DNA from: JALONO01 sp038209965
GTDB lineage: Bacteria; Bacteroidota; Bacteroidia; Cytophagales; Thermoflexibacteraceae
Length of the DNA stretch: 64,000 nucleotides
Direction: 5' to 3'
Assembly (NCBI GenBank): GCA_038209965.1
Contig: JBBQXF010000008.1
Coordinates: 8,330 to 72,329 of the forward strand
Made by a program: the position numbers and the translations under genes
Shown here: in pieces, positions 8,167 through 15,932 of the stretch
How positions within the stretch are numbered: position 1 is the stretch's first letter
How the letters are laid out: the number at the start of each line of letters is the position of its first letter
Notes under the pieces: model-generated
The model's database searches: none
Told to the model about the DNA's origin: nothing
What the model saw: the letters and a program-made list of their open reading frames with translations, nothing else

Positions 8167-9763
8167 ACTGGCCGAGGACAACTTTGAAAGCCGCCAGATA
8201 GCGCCCTTGCGCGAAAACGGCAGAATATGGATGAGCAACCACGGCTTTGCCTGCGTGTTCAAGGGCGTGGAAAACGGGCAACCGGTGGCCGTCAAGTGCT
8301 TCACCAAGCCGGTGGCCGAGCGGCAAGAACGCTACCAACGGGTGGCCGACTTCGTGGCCCACCGCCGGGAGCCCCACTGGACCCGTTTTGAGTACCTGCC
8401 CGAGGAGTTTTTTGTGGACAGTTCGGCGGGCAGCCAACTCTACGACGTGGTGCTCATGCCCTGGGTGGAGGGCCAGACCCTGGGCGACTGCGTGGCCCGG
8501 GCCTGCGAGCGCGGCGACCGCCCCGCCCTCCAACAGTTGGCCGACCGCTTTGACCGCCTGGCCGCCTGGCTGCTGGCCCAGGACTTTGCCCACGGCGACC
8601 TGAAGCACGACAACCTGATGGTGCGCCCCAACGGCGACCTGGTGCTGATCGATTACGACGGCATGTACGTGCCCGCCCTGCGGGGCCGCCCCGCGCTGGA
8701 AGCGGGGGGCAGGGGCTACCAGCACCCGGCGCGCACCACCCAGTTTGACCGCCACCTGGACGATTTCTCCATCCTCATCATCCGCCTCTCGCTGCACGCC
8801 CTGGCCGCCGAGCCGGGCCTGCACGGGGCCAAAACCACCGACAACCTGCTGCTGGCCCCCACCGACCTGGCCGAGCTGGCCGGCTCCGCCATGCTGGCCC
8901 AGCTCTTTGGCCTTGACCGGCCCGAAATAAACCGCAGCCTGGTGCTGCTGTACCAGAGCCTGGCCGCCCAACGCCTCGAGCAGCCGCACCTGCCCGCCCT
9001 GCTGGCCACCGGGGCATCCTCCCCCGACCTGCCGCGCACCTACCCCGAGACCGTGGGCGGGGTGAGCTTTACCATGGTATATGTGGCGGGCGGCAGCTTC
9101 CCGATGGGCGACACCTTCGGGGATGATGGGTACGAAGACGAACTGCCGGTCCACGAGGTGACGCTGGACGGCTATTACCTGGCCGAGACCGAGGTGACCC
9201 AGGCCCTGTGGCGGGCCGTGATGGGCAGCAACCCGAGCAACTTCGAAAACGGCCAGTGCCCGGTGGAAATGGTGAGCTGGGACGATGCCCAGGCGTTCAT
9301 CACCAAGCTCAACCAGTTGACGGGCAAAAAATACGGCCTGCCCACCGAGGCCCAGTGGGAGTACGCGGCGCGGGAACGCGGGAAAAACATCCGCTTCGGC
9401 AACGGGCAGGACACCCTGCGGCCGACCCAGGCCAACTTTGATGCCGAGTACGTGGAACCCTACTCGGAAGTGGGAGAATACCGGGCCAAGACCACCCCGG
9501 TGAAGACCTTCGCCCCCAACGCGCTGGGGCTGTACGACCTGACCGGCAACGTGTGGGAGTGCTGCCAGGACTGGTACGGGGAAGACTATTACCAGCACAG
9601 CCCAAGCCGCAATCCGACCGGGCCTAGTACGGGCCCTAACCGGGCGGCCCGTGGTGGGAGTTGGGGCAACAGCCCGCAGGGTGCGCGGGTTGCCTTTCGG
9701 TACAGCTACACCCCTGAGTTCCGGTACGCCGACTTGGGTTTTCGCCTCGCCAGGATGGATTAA
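8129..9763 (+). CDS. Protein kinase fused to an FGE-sulfatase (SUMF1-like) domain
   Basis: 544 residues in two parts. Residues 1-~290 are an atypical protein kinase: VAVK with Lys56, catalytic loop HGDLKHDN (155-162, Asp157 and Asn162) and IDYDG (Asp175, replacing DFG). The start LPTPAEYKLA is typical of TerY-P kinases and supports the ATG at 8129 despite the 38-bp overlap with the PP2C gene. Residues ~305-544 are a formylglycine-generating-enzyme fold: FPMGDTFGDD, ETEVTQALW, LPTEAQWEYAAR, GLYDLTGNVWE, RGGSW and terminal GFRLAR. The cysteines that true sulfatase-modifying enzymes use near RGGSW are absent, so this half is probably a non-enzymatic C-type-lectin-like binding or sensor module. 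With the preceding vWA and PP2C genes this makes a complete phospho-switch operon. Confidence 0.87.
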   Translation: MLPTPAEYKLAFELAEDNFESRQIAPLRENGRIWMSNHGFACVFKGVENGQPVAVKCFTKPVAERQERYQRVADFVAHRREPHWTRFEYLPEEFFVDSSAGSQLYDVVLMPWVEGQTLGDCVARACERGDRPALQQLADRFDRLAAWLLAQDFAHGDLKHDNLMVRPNGDLVLIDYDGMYVPALRGRPALEAGGRGYQHPARTTQFDRHLDDFSILIIRLSLHALAAEPGLHGAKTTDNLLLAPTDLAELAGSAMLAQLFGLDRPEINRSLVLLYQSLAAQRLEQPHLPALLATGASSPDLPRTYPETVGGVSFTMVYVAGGSFPMGDTFGDDGYEDELPVHEVTLDGYYLAETEVTQALWRAVMGSNPSNFENGQCPVEMVSWDDAQAFITKLNQLTGKKYGLPTEAQWEYAARERGKNIRFGNGQDTLRPTQANFDAEYVEPYSEVGEYRAKTTPVKTFAPNALGLYDLTGNVWECCQDWYGEDYYQHSPSRNPTGPSTGPNRAARGGSWGNSPQGARVAFRYSYTPEFRYADLGFRLARMD

Positions 9764-10370
9764 TTTTTAACATTCTTACCTTTTGGCAGAGGGTTGGTTG
9801 AAAAAACTGACCCTTTTTTCATGTTCATATATCCATTAAGAAAGGAGCTAATATATTGGTTTTCCGGGTCTATATATTGTAAATTTGTATCACATATATT
9901 GTTTTGGATATATGTTCATTCGCATTTTTCCCGCCGTTTGATGAAGTGATGCAGGGCTTTCCCGACCATATCATTGTTGATTTTTGCCAAAACAAAAGAG
10001 TGCACCAGGTCAAGAGCCGGTTTTCCCCCGCCGTTGTCCGTGCCCCACGGACGATTATCCGCCCGCCGCAAGTTTTTGGCCATGAACACAATCCTTGCGT
10101 TGATGCGGATGTCAACGGCAATTGTACAGACCCGACAACAGAACCAAATGGCGAATTTCAATCTCCAACCTAAAGTGAGCGGGGGCAACGTTGCTTTCAG
10201 TTCGGAACCAACCATAGTGATGACCGGTCTTCGCCATAAGGCCATCATTTCGGGTGCGTGAGCCCAATGGTAGTTTGCAACCCGCAAAGGGACAGGAACA
10301 TATTCATCAAAAAAGATCGGTCCCAATTACCTGCCTTGGCTCCTGGCGGCGCACAACGGTTCAAAAAAAC
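9764..10370. other. 607-bp gene-poor, partly A+T-rich region after the kinase gene
   Basis: The first ~190 bp are strongly A+T-rich. Open frames exist on both strands (for example 9916-10326 minus, 136 codons, and 9974-10261 plus), but none shows a recognisable motif, and their composition does not look like a selected gene. A GTCCGTG/CACGGAC palindrome sits at 10036-10052. I searched by eye for a reverse transcriptase, template repeat or transposase remnant and saw none. It marks the right edge of the accessory island. Confidence 0.5.
10030..10055. repeat. Intergenic palindromic repeat, copy 3
   Basis: GTCCGTG (10036-10042), spacer CCC and CACGGAC (10046-10052) sit in the same flanking context (GCCGTT before, GAT after) as the copy at 4767. 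This is the cleanest copy of the element. Confidence 0.7.
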
Positions 10371-11693
10371 TCAATGTGTCACCGATTCAAGCTCCGGTTC
10401 GGCAGCTTCCAAGTGGCCCGCTGGGTTGATCTGGGTGAGCCGGACGGTTTTGGTTTCGCCGATCAGCAATGGATCATATTTGGCGGCCACCCGCACGTAG
10501 TTGTCGGTGAAACCGTGCATGAGTCCTGCTTCCACGTCATTTTCGAACAGCACTTGGGCGGTGCGCCCCACGTTCTGCTCGTAGAAAAAACGCCGCTTTT
10601 TGTCCGATAAAATATGCAACATTTTGGAGCGTTCACTGCGCTGGGCCAAGGGAACGGCTCCGGGCAAAGCCGTGGCGGGCGTGTTCACCCGCTCGGAATA
10701 GGTAAAGACGTGGAGATAGGAAACCGCCAATTCGTTCAGGAACTGGTAGGTTTCCCGGAAATCATCGTCCGTTTCGCCGGGAAACCCCACAATGACATCC
10801 ACCCCGATGCCGCAATGGGGCATCCGCGACTTGATGTGGGCCACCCGGTCGGCGTACAAGTCACGTTGATAGCGACGGCGCATCAGTTGGAGGATTTTGT
10901 CACTGCCCGATTGTAGCGGGATATGAAAATGGGGAACAAAACGCTGGGATTGGGATACAAAATCAATGATTTCATCGGTGAGAAGGTTAGGCTCAATCGA
11001 AGAAATGCGGAACCGCTCTATGCCCGCCACTTGGTCCAGTTGCTGGAGCAGATCCAAGAACCGATGGCGGCGCTTGCCGTCCACTATGCCATAGTCACCC
11101 GTGTTCACTCCGGTGAGCACGATCTCTTTTACTTCGCCAGTGGCCGCGATCTCCTCGGCTTGGCGAATGATATTCTCGATGGAATCGCTGCGACTTTCAC
11201 CCCGGGCCAACGGAATAGTACAAAAAGTGCAGTGGTAATTGCACCCATCTTGGACTTTGAGAAATGTGCGGGTGCGGTCGCCGTAAGAATAGGAAGCCAC
11301 AAATTGGTTGGCTTTGGCCACTTCTCCCGCATACACTTGGGTGGCGGGCGGGCGCACGAAACCGTCGAGCAGGTCAATGAGGCGGAACTTCTCGGCCGCG
11401 CCCAGCACTGCGTCCACCCCGGGAATCTCGGCGATTTCGCGGGGCTTGAGTTGGGCATAGCAGCCCACAATGGCCACATAGCCATTGGGCGAAATCTTCC
11501 GGGCTTCTTTGACTATTTTCTTGCACTTTTTGTCGGCATTGTCCGTGACCGAGCAAGTATTGATAATGAAAATATCCGGCGTATCGGTAAAGTCCACTTT
11601 TTGGTAGCCCCGATCGGCGAACATCCGCGCAATGGTGGAGGTCTCGGAATAATTGAGTTTGCAGCCCAGGGTATAAAAAGCAACTTTTTTCAT
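10371..11693 (-). CDS. mtaB: tRNA N6-threonylcarbamoyladenosine methylthiotransferase MtaB
   Basis: 440 residues from the ATG at 11693; the frame is open upstream, but those 49 codons do not resemble the family. It is a methylthiotransferase of the MiaB/RimO/MtaB group. The N-terminal UPF0004 domain has cysteines in TLGCKLNYSE, INTCSVT and VGCYAQ for the auxiliary 4Fe-4S cluster. The radical-SAM core has CNYHCTFCTIP (CxxxCxxC), and a TRAM-like RNA-binding end follows. The motif LGCKLNYSE favours MtaB (ms2t6A37 formation on ANN-decoding tRNAs) over MiaB. It is the last gene of a probable operon with the HAD phosphatase (100 bp away) and the LptF/G permease. Confidence 0.93.
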   Translation of the reverse strand: MKKVAFYTLGCKLNYSETSTIARMFADRGYQKVDFTDTPDIFIINTCSVTDNADKKCKKIVKEARKISPNGYVAIVGCYAQLKPREIAEIPGVDAVLGAAEKFRLIDLLDGFVRPPATQVYAGEVAKANQFVASYSYGDRTRTFLKVQDGCNYHCTFCTIPLARGESRSDSIENIIRQAEEIAATGEVKEIVLTGVNTGDYGIVDGKRRHRFLDLLQQLDQVAGIERFRISSIEPNLLTDEIIDFVSQSQRFVPHFHIPLQSGSDKILQLMRRRYQRDLYADRVAHIKSRMPHCGIGVDVIVGFPGETDDDFRETYQFLNELAVSYLHVFTYSERVNTPATALPGAVPLAQRSERSKMLHILSDKKRRFFYEQNVGRTAQVLFENDVEAGLMHGFTDNYVRVAAKYDPLLIGETKTVRLTQINPAGHLEAAEPELESVTH

Positions 11694-11793
11694 GTTGCAA
11701 AGATAGGCAAGTTGGGCGGGATGGGCAAGGAATGGGGGAGGGGGCAAACATTGCTTTGACCAATGTGCGGGCCGGAAGACCCGGGCACCAGCG

Positions 11794-12465
11794 TTACTGG
11801 CACGTGCGCAAATGCGCCACCAAATCGGGGCCGAGCGCATCGATCACCAAATCGGCAAGGCGGAGGTCTTGATTGCCCGAGTTGGGGTTGCGGAAGGCCA
11901 CGCAGTACATCCCGGCGGCTTTGGCCGCGATCACGCCATTGGTGGCATCCTCGATGACGGCGCACTGGGCCGGGGAAGCATTGGCCAGTTGGGCCGCCCG
12001 CCAAAAAATGTCGGGGTGGGGCTTGGACTGGGGCAGATCTTGGCCACTCACCCAGCGGGGAAAGTACTCAATGAAGCCAAACATATCCAATACCAGTTCA
12101 ATATTTTGGCGCGATGCCGACGAAGCCAGTACCAACTTAAAACCTTGGGCCGCCAGGTTCTCGATCAGGGCGGTAACCCCCGCAATGGGGCGCAGGGTGG
12201 CGCGGTGCAGGTGGAGGTAGTCCCGAAACAGGTGGATGCCCTCGGCCACCCGTTCCTCCACCGAAGTGGCCAGTTGGTAGCGTTCCACCAGCGTTTGCCA
12301 CATATTGGTGGCCGAAGTGCCCACAAAGCGCTGGTGATCAGCCAGATCCAAGTGGAGGCCCAATGCTTGGAACTGTTGGCGTTCAATGGCCAAATGGATC
12401 GGCTCGCTGTCGATCAGCACGCCATCCATGTCAAAAATGACGGTGGAAATCCCCAATTTGTTCAT
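11794..12465 (-). CDS. HAD-superfamily phosphatase, beta-phosphoglucomutase-like
   Basis: 223 residues, HAD subfamily IA with a C1 cap. Motif I is DMDGVLIDSEP (nucleophile Asp12, acid/base Asp14), motif II is the LASSAS stretch, motif III is Lys in QSKPHPD, and motif IV is VIEDATNGVIAAKAAGM. The motif set matches the beta-phosphoglucomutase/2-deoxyglucose-6-phosphatase group, soluble enzymes acting on small phosphosugars. Exact substrates cannot be told from sequence. Its start codon overlaps the stop of the LptF/G permease by 4 bp, so the two are translationally coupled, though no functional link is evident. Confidence 0.85.
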   Translation of the reverse strand: MNKLGISTVIFDMDGVLIDSEPIHLAIERQQFQALGLHLDLADHQRFVGTSATNMWQTLVERYQLATSVEERVAEGIHLFRDYLHLHRATLRPIAGVTALIENLAAQGFKLVLASSASRQNIELVLDMFGFIEYFPRWVSGQDLPQSKPHPDIFWRAAQLANASPAQCAVIEDATNGVIAAKAAGMYCVAFRNPNSGNQDLRLADLVIDALGPDLVAHLRTCQ

Positions 12466-13538
12466 CGGGGCACGGTTTTATAGAGCACCAGAGCTACTAT
12501 TGCGAACAAGAGGGTGGGAATACAAGCCGAATACATGGGATCGATGGTGCCCGCTTGGCCCACGCTGCGAAAAATCCTGACCAAGGTGATGAACAAAAAG
12601 GCCAGCGCAATGCCGATGGCCACTTGGATGCCGGTTCCCTGCCGCGATTTGCGGGCCGTCACGATCACACCCATGAAAGTGAGGATCACCATGGCGAACG
12701 GGTAGGTGAACCGCTCGTATTTCTCGACCAGAAAAATGCCCACGTTCGTGTTGCCCCGGGCCAATTGCTCATTGATATAAGTGTTGAGTTCGGGGAAAGT
12801 GAGCGTTTCGTGCAAACGGTGGGTGCTTTCAAAATCCTTGGGCCGCAAACTAATGGCTGTATCGAGGCCCTCCGCCTCCCGGATGATTTCCACGTCGCCA
12901 TCGAACGAGTGGACTTTGTAGCGATCGACGTGCCAAGTGCGCTTGAGGCTGTCCCAGCGGATCTGGTCGGCTGCCAATTTTTCAATCAACCGATTGCCTT
13001 CCATTTTCTCCAGCGTAAACGAATACCCGATGTTGCTCATATTGTTGTAGCTCTGCAAATAAGCAAAAGTATTGGGGGCAACTTTGAAGTGGACGTTGCG
13101 GGCTTCGTAGTAAAATTGTTCTTTGAGGTAGAGCAGTTCAAAGGCAATGTGGCCCCGGTTGGCCTTGGGGATGATCCAGCCGGTGGCGGCAAAAGCGACG
13201 CCGCCCAAAATGGTAGCCCCGACCATGTAAGGGGCCAAAAACCGCATGAAACTGACCCCAGAGGCCAAAATGGCAATGATTTCGGTACGGGCCGAGAGGC
13301 GGGCCGTTACAAAAATAGTGGTGATGAACACGATGATCGGGCTCAACATATTGGTGAGCGAAGGGATCAAATTGGCGTAGTAATACTGTATAATAAATCC
13401 AACTGAGAGCTTATGCTTGATAAAGTCTTCGCTCTTTTCCCCATAATCGATCACGCAAATGACCGCGTTCAGCACGATCACCACATAAATAAATGTGGAG
13501 AAAAATTTGCCCAAAATGTACTTATCGATCAGCTTCAT
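12462..13538 (-). CDS. LptF/LptG-family lipopolysaccharide export permease
   Basis: 358 residues from the ATG at 13538 (MKLIDKYILGKFFSTF...); an upstream in-frame ATG at 13565 adds nine atypical residues. LptF/G topology is visible: an N-terminal helix pair including a long hydrophobic stretch at ~10-35, further helices at ~55-120, a ~150-residue periplasmic jellyroll domain with few hydrophobic runs, and three C-terminal helices including the VTARKSRQGTGIQVAIG loop. The protein belongs to the Lpt bridge that extracts LPS from the inner membrane, with LptB as ATPase. No lptB is nearby. An lptE-like gene lies at 47489-48043. First gene of an operon with the HAD phosphatase and mtaB. Confidence 0.88.
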   Translation of the reverse strand: MKLIDKYILGKFFSTFIYVVIVLNAVICVIDYGEKSEDFIKHKLSVGFIIQYYYANLIPSLTNMLSPIIVFITTIFVTARLSARTEIIAILASGVSFMRFLAPYMVGATILGGVAFAATGWIIPKANRGHIAFELLYLKEQFYYEARNVHFKVAPNTFAYLQSYNNMSNIGYSFTLEKMEGNRLIEKLAADQIRWDSLKRTWHVDRYKVHSFDGDVEIIREAEGLDTAISLRPKDFESTHRLHETLTFPELNTYINEQLARGNTNVGIFLVEKYERFTYPFAMVILTFMGVIVTARKSRQGTGIQVAIGIALAFLFITLVRIFRSVGQAGTIDPMYSACIPTLLFAIVALVLYKTVPR

Positions 13539-13694
13539 AGAAATCAACGGAGCGGTTTGGGGCATTTCATCCCCCAGATTTGGTGTAATGACTGGGCAAA
13601 ATTATACTTTATGAGAAAAATGGCCCGGGGGTTAACAAAGAATAACAAAGGACGTATTATTGGGGTAAATTGTGGTCAAAAAGAAACATTGCCC

Positions 13695-14603
13695 GTGGAT
13701 ATTTTAGAAGTACGCAACGTTACCAAGCGTTATGCCGCGCACACAGCACTCTACAATGTGAGCATCAATGTGCCCCAAAACACCATTTATGGCTTGCTTG
13801 GCCCCAACGGAGCGGGCAAAACTTCGCTCATCCGCATTATCACCCAGATTACAGGGGCCGACGAGGGCGAAGTTTTTTTTGAGGGCCAACCGATGATGCC
13901 CCACCACACCAACGCGATCGGCTACCTGCCCGAAGAGCGGGGCTTGTACCGCAAGATGAAAGTGGGCGAACAGCTCGTTTACTTGGCCCGGCTGCGCGGG
14001 CTGAGCAGCGCGGAGGCCAAGTCCCGGGTCAAAGCGTGGTTTGCCCGGCTCGATCTGAGCGCGTGGTGGAACAAAAATGTAGAAGATCTTTCCAAAGGGA
14101 TGCAGCAAAAAGTCCAGTTCATCGCTGCCGTGCTCCACCAGCCCCGGCTCATCATCTTGGACGAACCATTTTCGGGTTTTGATCCGGTCAATGCCAACTT
14201 GATCCGCGACGAGATCCTCGAGCTGCGCAAACAGGGCAGCACCATCATTTTTTCCACCCACCGGATGGAGACCGTGGAAGAACTGTGCGAATACGTGGCG
14301 TTGATCAATAAATCGGAAAAAGTGATTGAAGGGCGCAAGGTGGACATCAAGGCGCAGTACAAAATGCACACCTTTGCCCTCCAGACCGATCAGCCCCTCC
14401 AATCGTTGGGTGAGGGCTATGAACTGCTGGGCATTGCCCCAGTCGAGGAGGGCATTGGGTTTGTCAACCAAATAAAAATAGTTTCCGGCGATACCAACGG
14501 CCTGTTGCTGGCCGCCACCCGCCAAGCCAATGTGCTTTCGTTTACCGAGAACATCCCGGGCATGAGCGATATTTTTATCCGGCTGGTGAGTGGAAAGGCG
14601 TGA
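13695..14603 (+). CDS. ABC transporter ATPase of the NatA/DRA type, without an adjacent permease
   Basis: About 302 residues. The nucleotide-binding domain has Walker A GPNGAGKTS, signature LSKGMQQKVQ, Walker B LIILDEPFSGFDPVN and switch His in FSTHRM. The C-terminal ~80 residues match the DUF4162-type extension of NatA-like exporter ATPases. The start is uncertain: GTG 13695 (giving VDILEVRNVTKRY) or TTG 13689 fit the family best, and an ATG at 13611 would add 28 odd residues. NatA genes are normally followed by a NatB/ABC-2 permease. Here the next genes lie on the other strand and belong to a different ATPase, so the partner must be elsewhere or lost. Confidence 0.85.
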   Translation: MDILEVRNVTKRYAAHTALYNVSINVPQNTIYGLLGPNGAGKTSLIRIITQITGADEGEVFFEGQPMMPHHTNAIGYLPEERGLYRKMKVGEQLVYLARLRGLSSAEAKSRVKAWFARLDLSAWWNKNVEDLSKGMQQKVQFIAAVLHQPRLIILDEPFSGFDPVNANLIRDEILELRKQGSTIIFSTHRMETVEELCEYVALINKSEKVIEGRKVDIKAQYKMHTFALQTDQPLQSLGEGYELLGIAPVEEGIGFVNQIKIVSGDTNGLLLAATRQANVLSFTENIPGMSDIFIRLVSGKA

Positions 14604-14617
14604 GCACCCCCGCAGTA

Positions 14618-15928
14618 TTAATAAGTTGGAAAGCGTTCAAAATCTTTGGTGGTAAGTTTTTCATCATTGAGGAACTTTGCCTTAAAATACGCTGACCAGC
14701 GCTGCTCAAACTCAGCAGTACGCTGGTGGAACTGCAAATAAGTCTGTGTATCGGTCCCGGCCAACTGGTTCAGGGCATTTTGCATCATTATAGTGGGGGA
14801 AAGGTACCGGAACCAGTTGGCAAAGCCTCGCTGCACTTGGGCCTGGGTATCAAATTTTAGCTTCGTTTGGGTGGTTAGCTGCGCCAAGTAGTCACCCTCG
14901 GCCAAGTTTTCCCGCCACCAATCCCGCCAAGTTTTGTCAGCCTCCTGCTTTTTGCGGACAAACCGAGGGTTCTTTGAATAAAAAGCAACCAAAATGCCCT
15001 CTTTTTCCTGTTCTGCTTTGTTTTGGGCCGCCCGGAGAGCGTTTACGTACTGCACTCGCGAAGGCACTGGGTACAAAGCGGTAGCAGTGAGGTTGGCCAA
15101 ACTGGGCACCAATAAAGTGAAAAACAACCAAGCCCCCAAGAGCATCAAAGCATTATTGGCCGAACTCCGGCCCAGTAGGTTGATACCAAAGCACAGGCCA
15201 AACCAGAAAAGCGTGTACAGGCCAATCGACAAGAGTAACCAAGCAAAAGCTGGCTGGGCCAAAGTTACCCCGAAGACGGCCAGGGAGAAGCTGACAATGG
15301 CCACGGTCGACAAAAACAATACCCCGTAGCGGAACCACATTTTGTGCAACATCCAGTACTTGATATTGATCGGCATGGAAAGCAGCAGGAGCAATGTGCC
15401 CTGTTCACGCTCAGCCGAGAGCACATTGTAGCCCAATGCGACGATGAACAAAGGCAAGATAAATGTCAAGACAAAAGCCAAGTCAAATTGGCCAGTGGCC
15501 GTGTTGAATGGATTTTCAAAACTTTGGTTGTCATCGGCTGCATTTTCGTCGCCCAATGCCACTTTGGTGTAATATGGAAAAATATCGCTCTGTCCAGTGC
15601 TGATAACCGCCAAAGGGGCCGGTGGCAGGGTGGCATACCTGCCTGCACCCCGGAAAGCACTCATGGGCAAGGGATTTGTGGGGTCTTTGTACCACGTTTC
15701 CACTGGCTTGCGCAACCCTTTTTCAATACTGTCAAGCAACAGTCGATTTTTGGCATAAAAATCCTCCGACTTTTGGTTCACCTCTCGTAAAGTTGCGCGC
15801 TGTTTTGCTACCCTTTGGTGGCCATTGTATGCCGCAAACAAGGCCATGCTCAGCAGGAGGAAGGCCAAAATGGCGGTAAAAGGCCCGGCAACTAGGGCCT
15901 TGAACTCAAAGTAGATAAATGATAACAT
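14618..15928 (-). CDS. ABC-2-type permease, DUF3526 family (second of two)
   Basis: About 436 residues from the ATG at 15928; an ATG at 15955 is possible but would overlap the previous gene by 23 bp. The architecture is one N-terminal helix (about residues 12-32), a ~110-residue extracytoplasmic segment, then a cluster of helices starting at FDLAFVLTFILPLFIVALGY with the LSAEREQGTL(x)LLLLSMP signature. A second large loop and a soluble C-terminal tail follow. This is the pattern of ABC-2 permeases with a DUF3526 domain, which usually come as adjacent pairs. The paralogue ends 4 bp upstream. Probably one half of a heterodimeric membrane component energised by the ATPase at 18329-19027. The substrate is unknown; the gene context points to metal or surface-receptor physiology. 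Confidence 0.82.
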   Translation of the reverse strand: MLSFIYFEFKALVAGPFTAILAFLLLSMALFAAYNGHQRVAKQRATLREVNQKSEDFYAKNRLLLDSIEKGLRKPVETWYKDPTNPLPMSAFRGAGRYATLPPAPLAVISTGQSDIFPYYTKVALGDENAADDNQSFENPFNTATGQFDLAFVLTFILPLFIVALGYNVLSAEREQGTLLLLLSMPINIKYWMLHKMWFRYGVLFLSTVAIVSFSLAVFGVTLAQPAFAWLLLSIGLYTLFWFGLCFGINLLGRSSANNALMLLGAWLFFTLLVPSLANLTATALYPVPSRVQYVNALRAAQNKAEQEKEGILVAFYSKNPRFVRKKQEADKTWRDWWRENLAEGDYLAQLTTQTKLKFDTQAQVQRGFANWFRYLSPTIMMQNALNQLAGTDTQTYLQFHQRTAEFEQRWSAYFKAKFLNDEKLTTKDFERFPTY

Positions 15929-15932
15929 AAGT

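Noticed and set aside
7859..9598. 579-codon minus-strand open frame opposite the kinase gene
   Set aside because: It is long only because of G+C-rich codon bias of the kinase on the other strand; its translation is repetitive Gly/Val/His-rich and matches no family.
9640..9763. Diversity-generating retroelement variable region at the end of the FGE domain
   Set aside because: The RGGSW...GFR end resembles DGR variable proteins, but no template repeat with adenine-rich codons and no reverse transcriptase is present in the following 600 bp. The motif is also normal for FGE folds.
9916..10326. 136-codon minus-strand frame as a gene
   Set aside because: It overlaps other open frames and the palindromic repeat, shows no domain, and has no promoter or start context that I could support.
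11694..11840. N-terminal extension of MtaB
   Set aside because: The 49 upstream codons are Pro/Arg-rich and do not fit the family; MKKVAFYTLGCKLN is the expected start.
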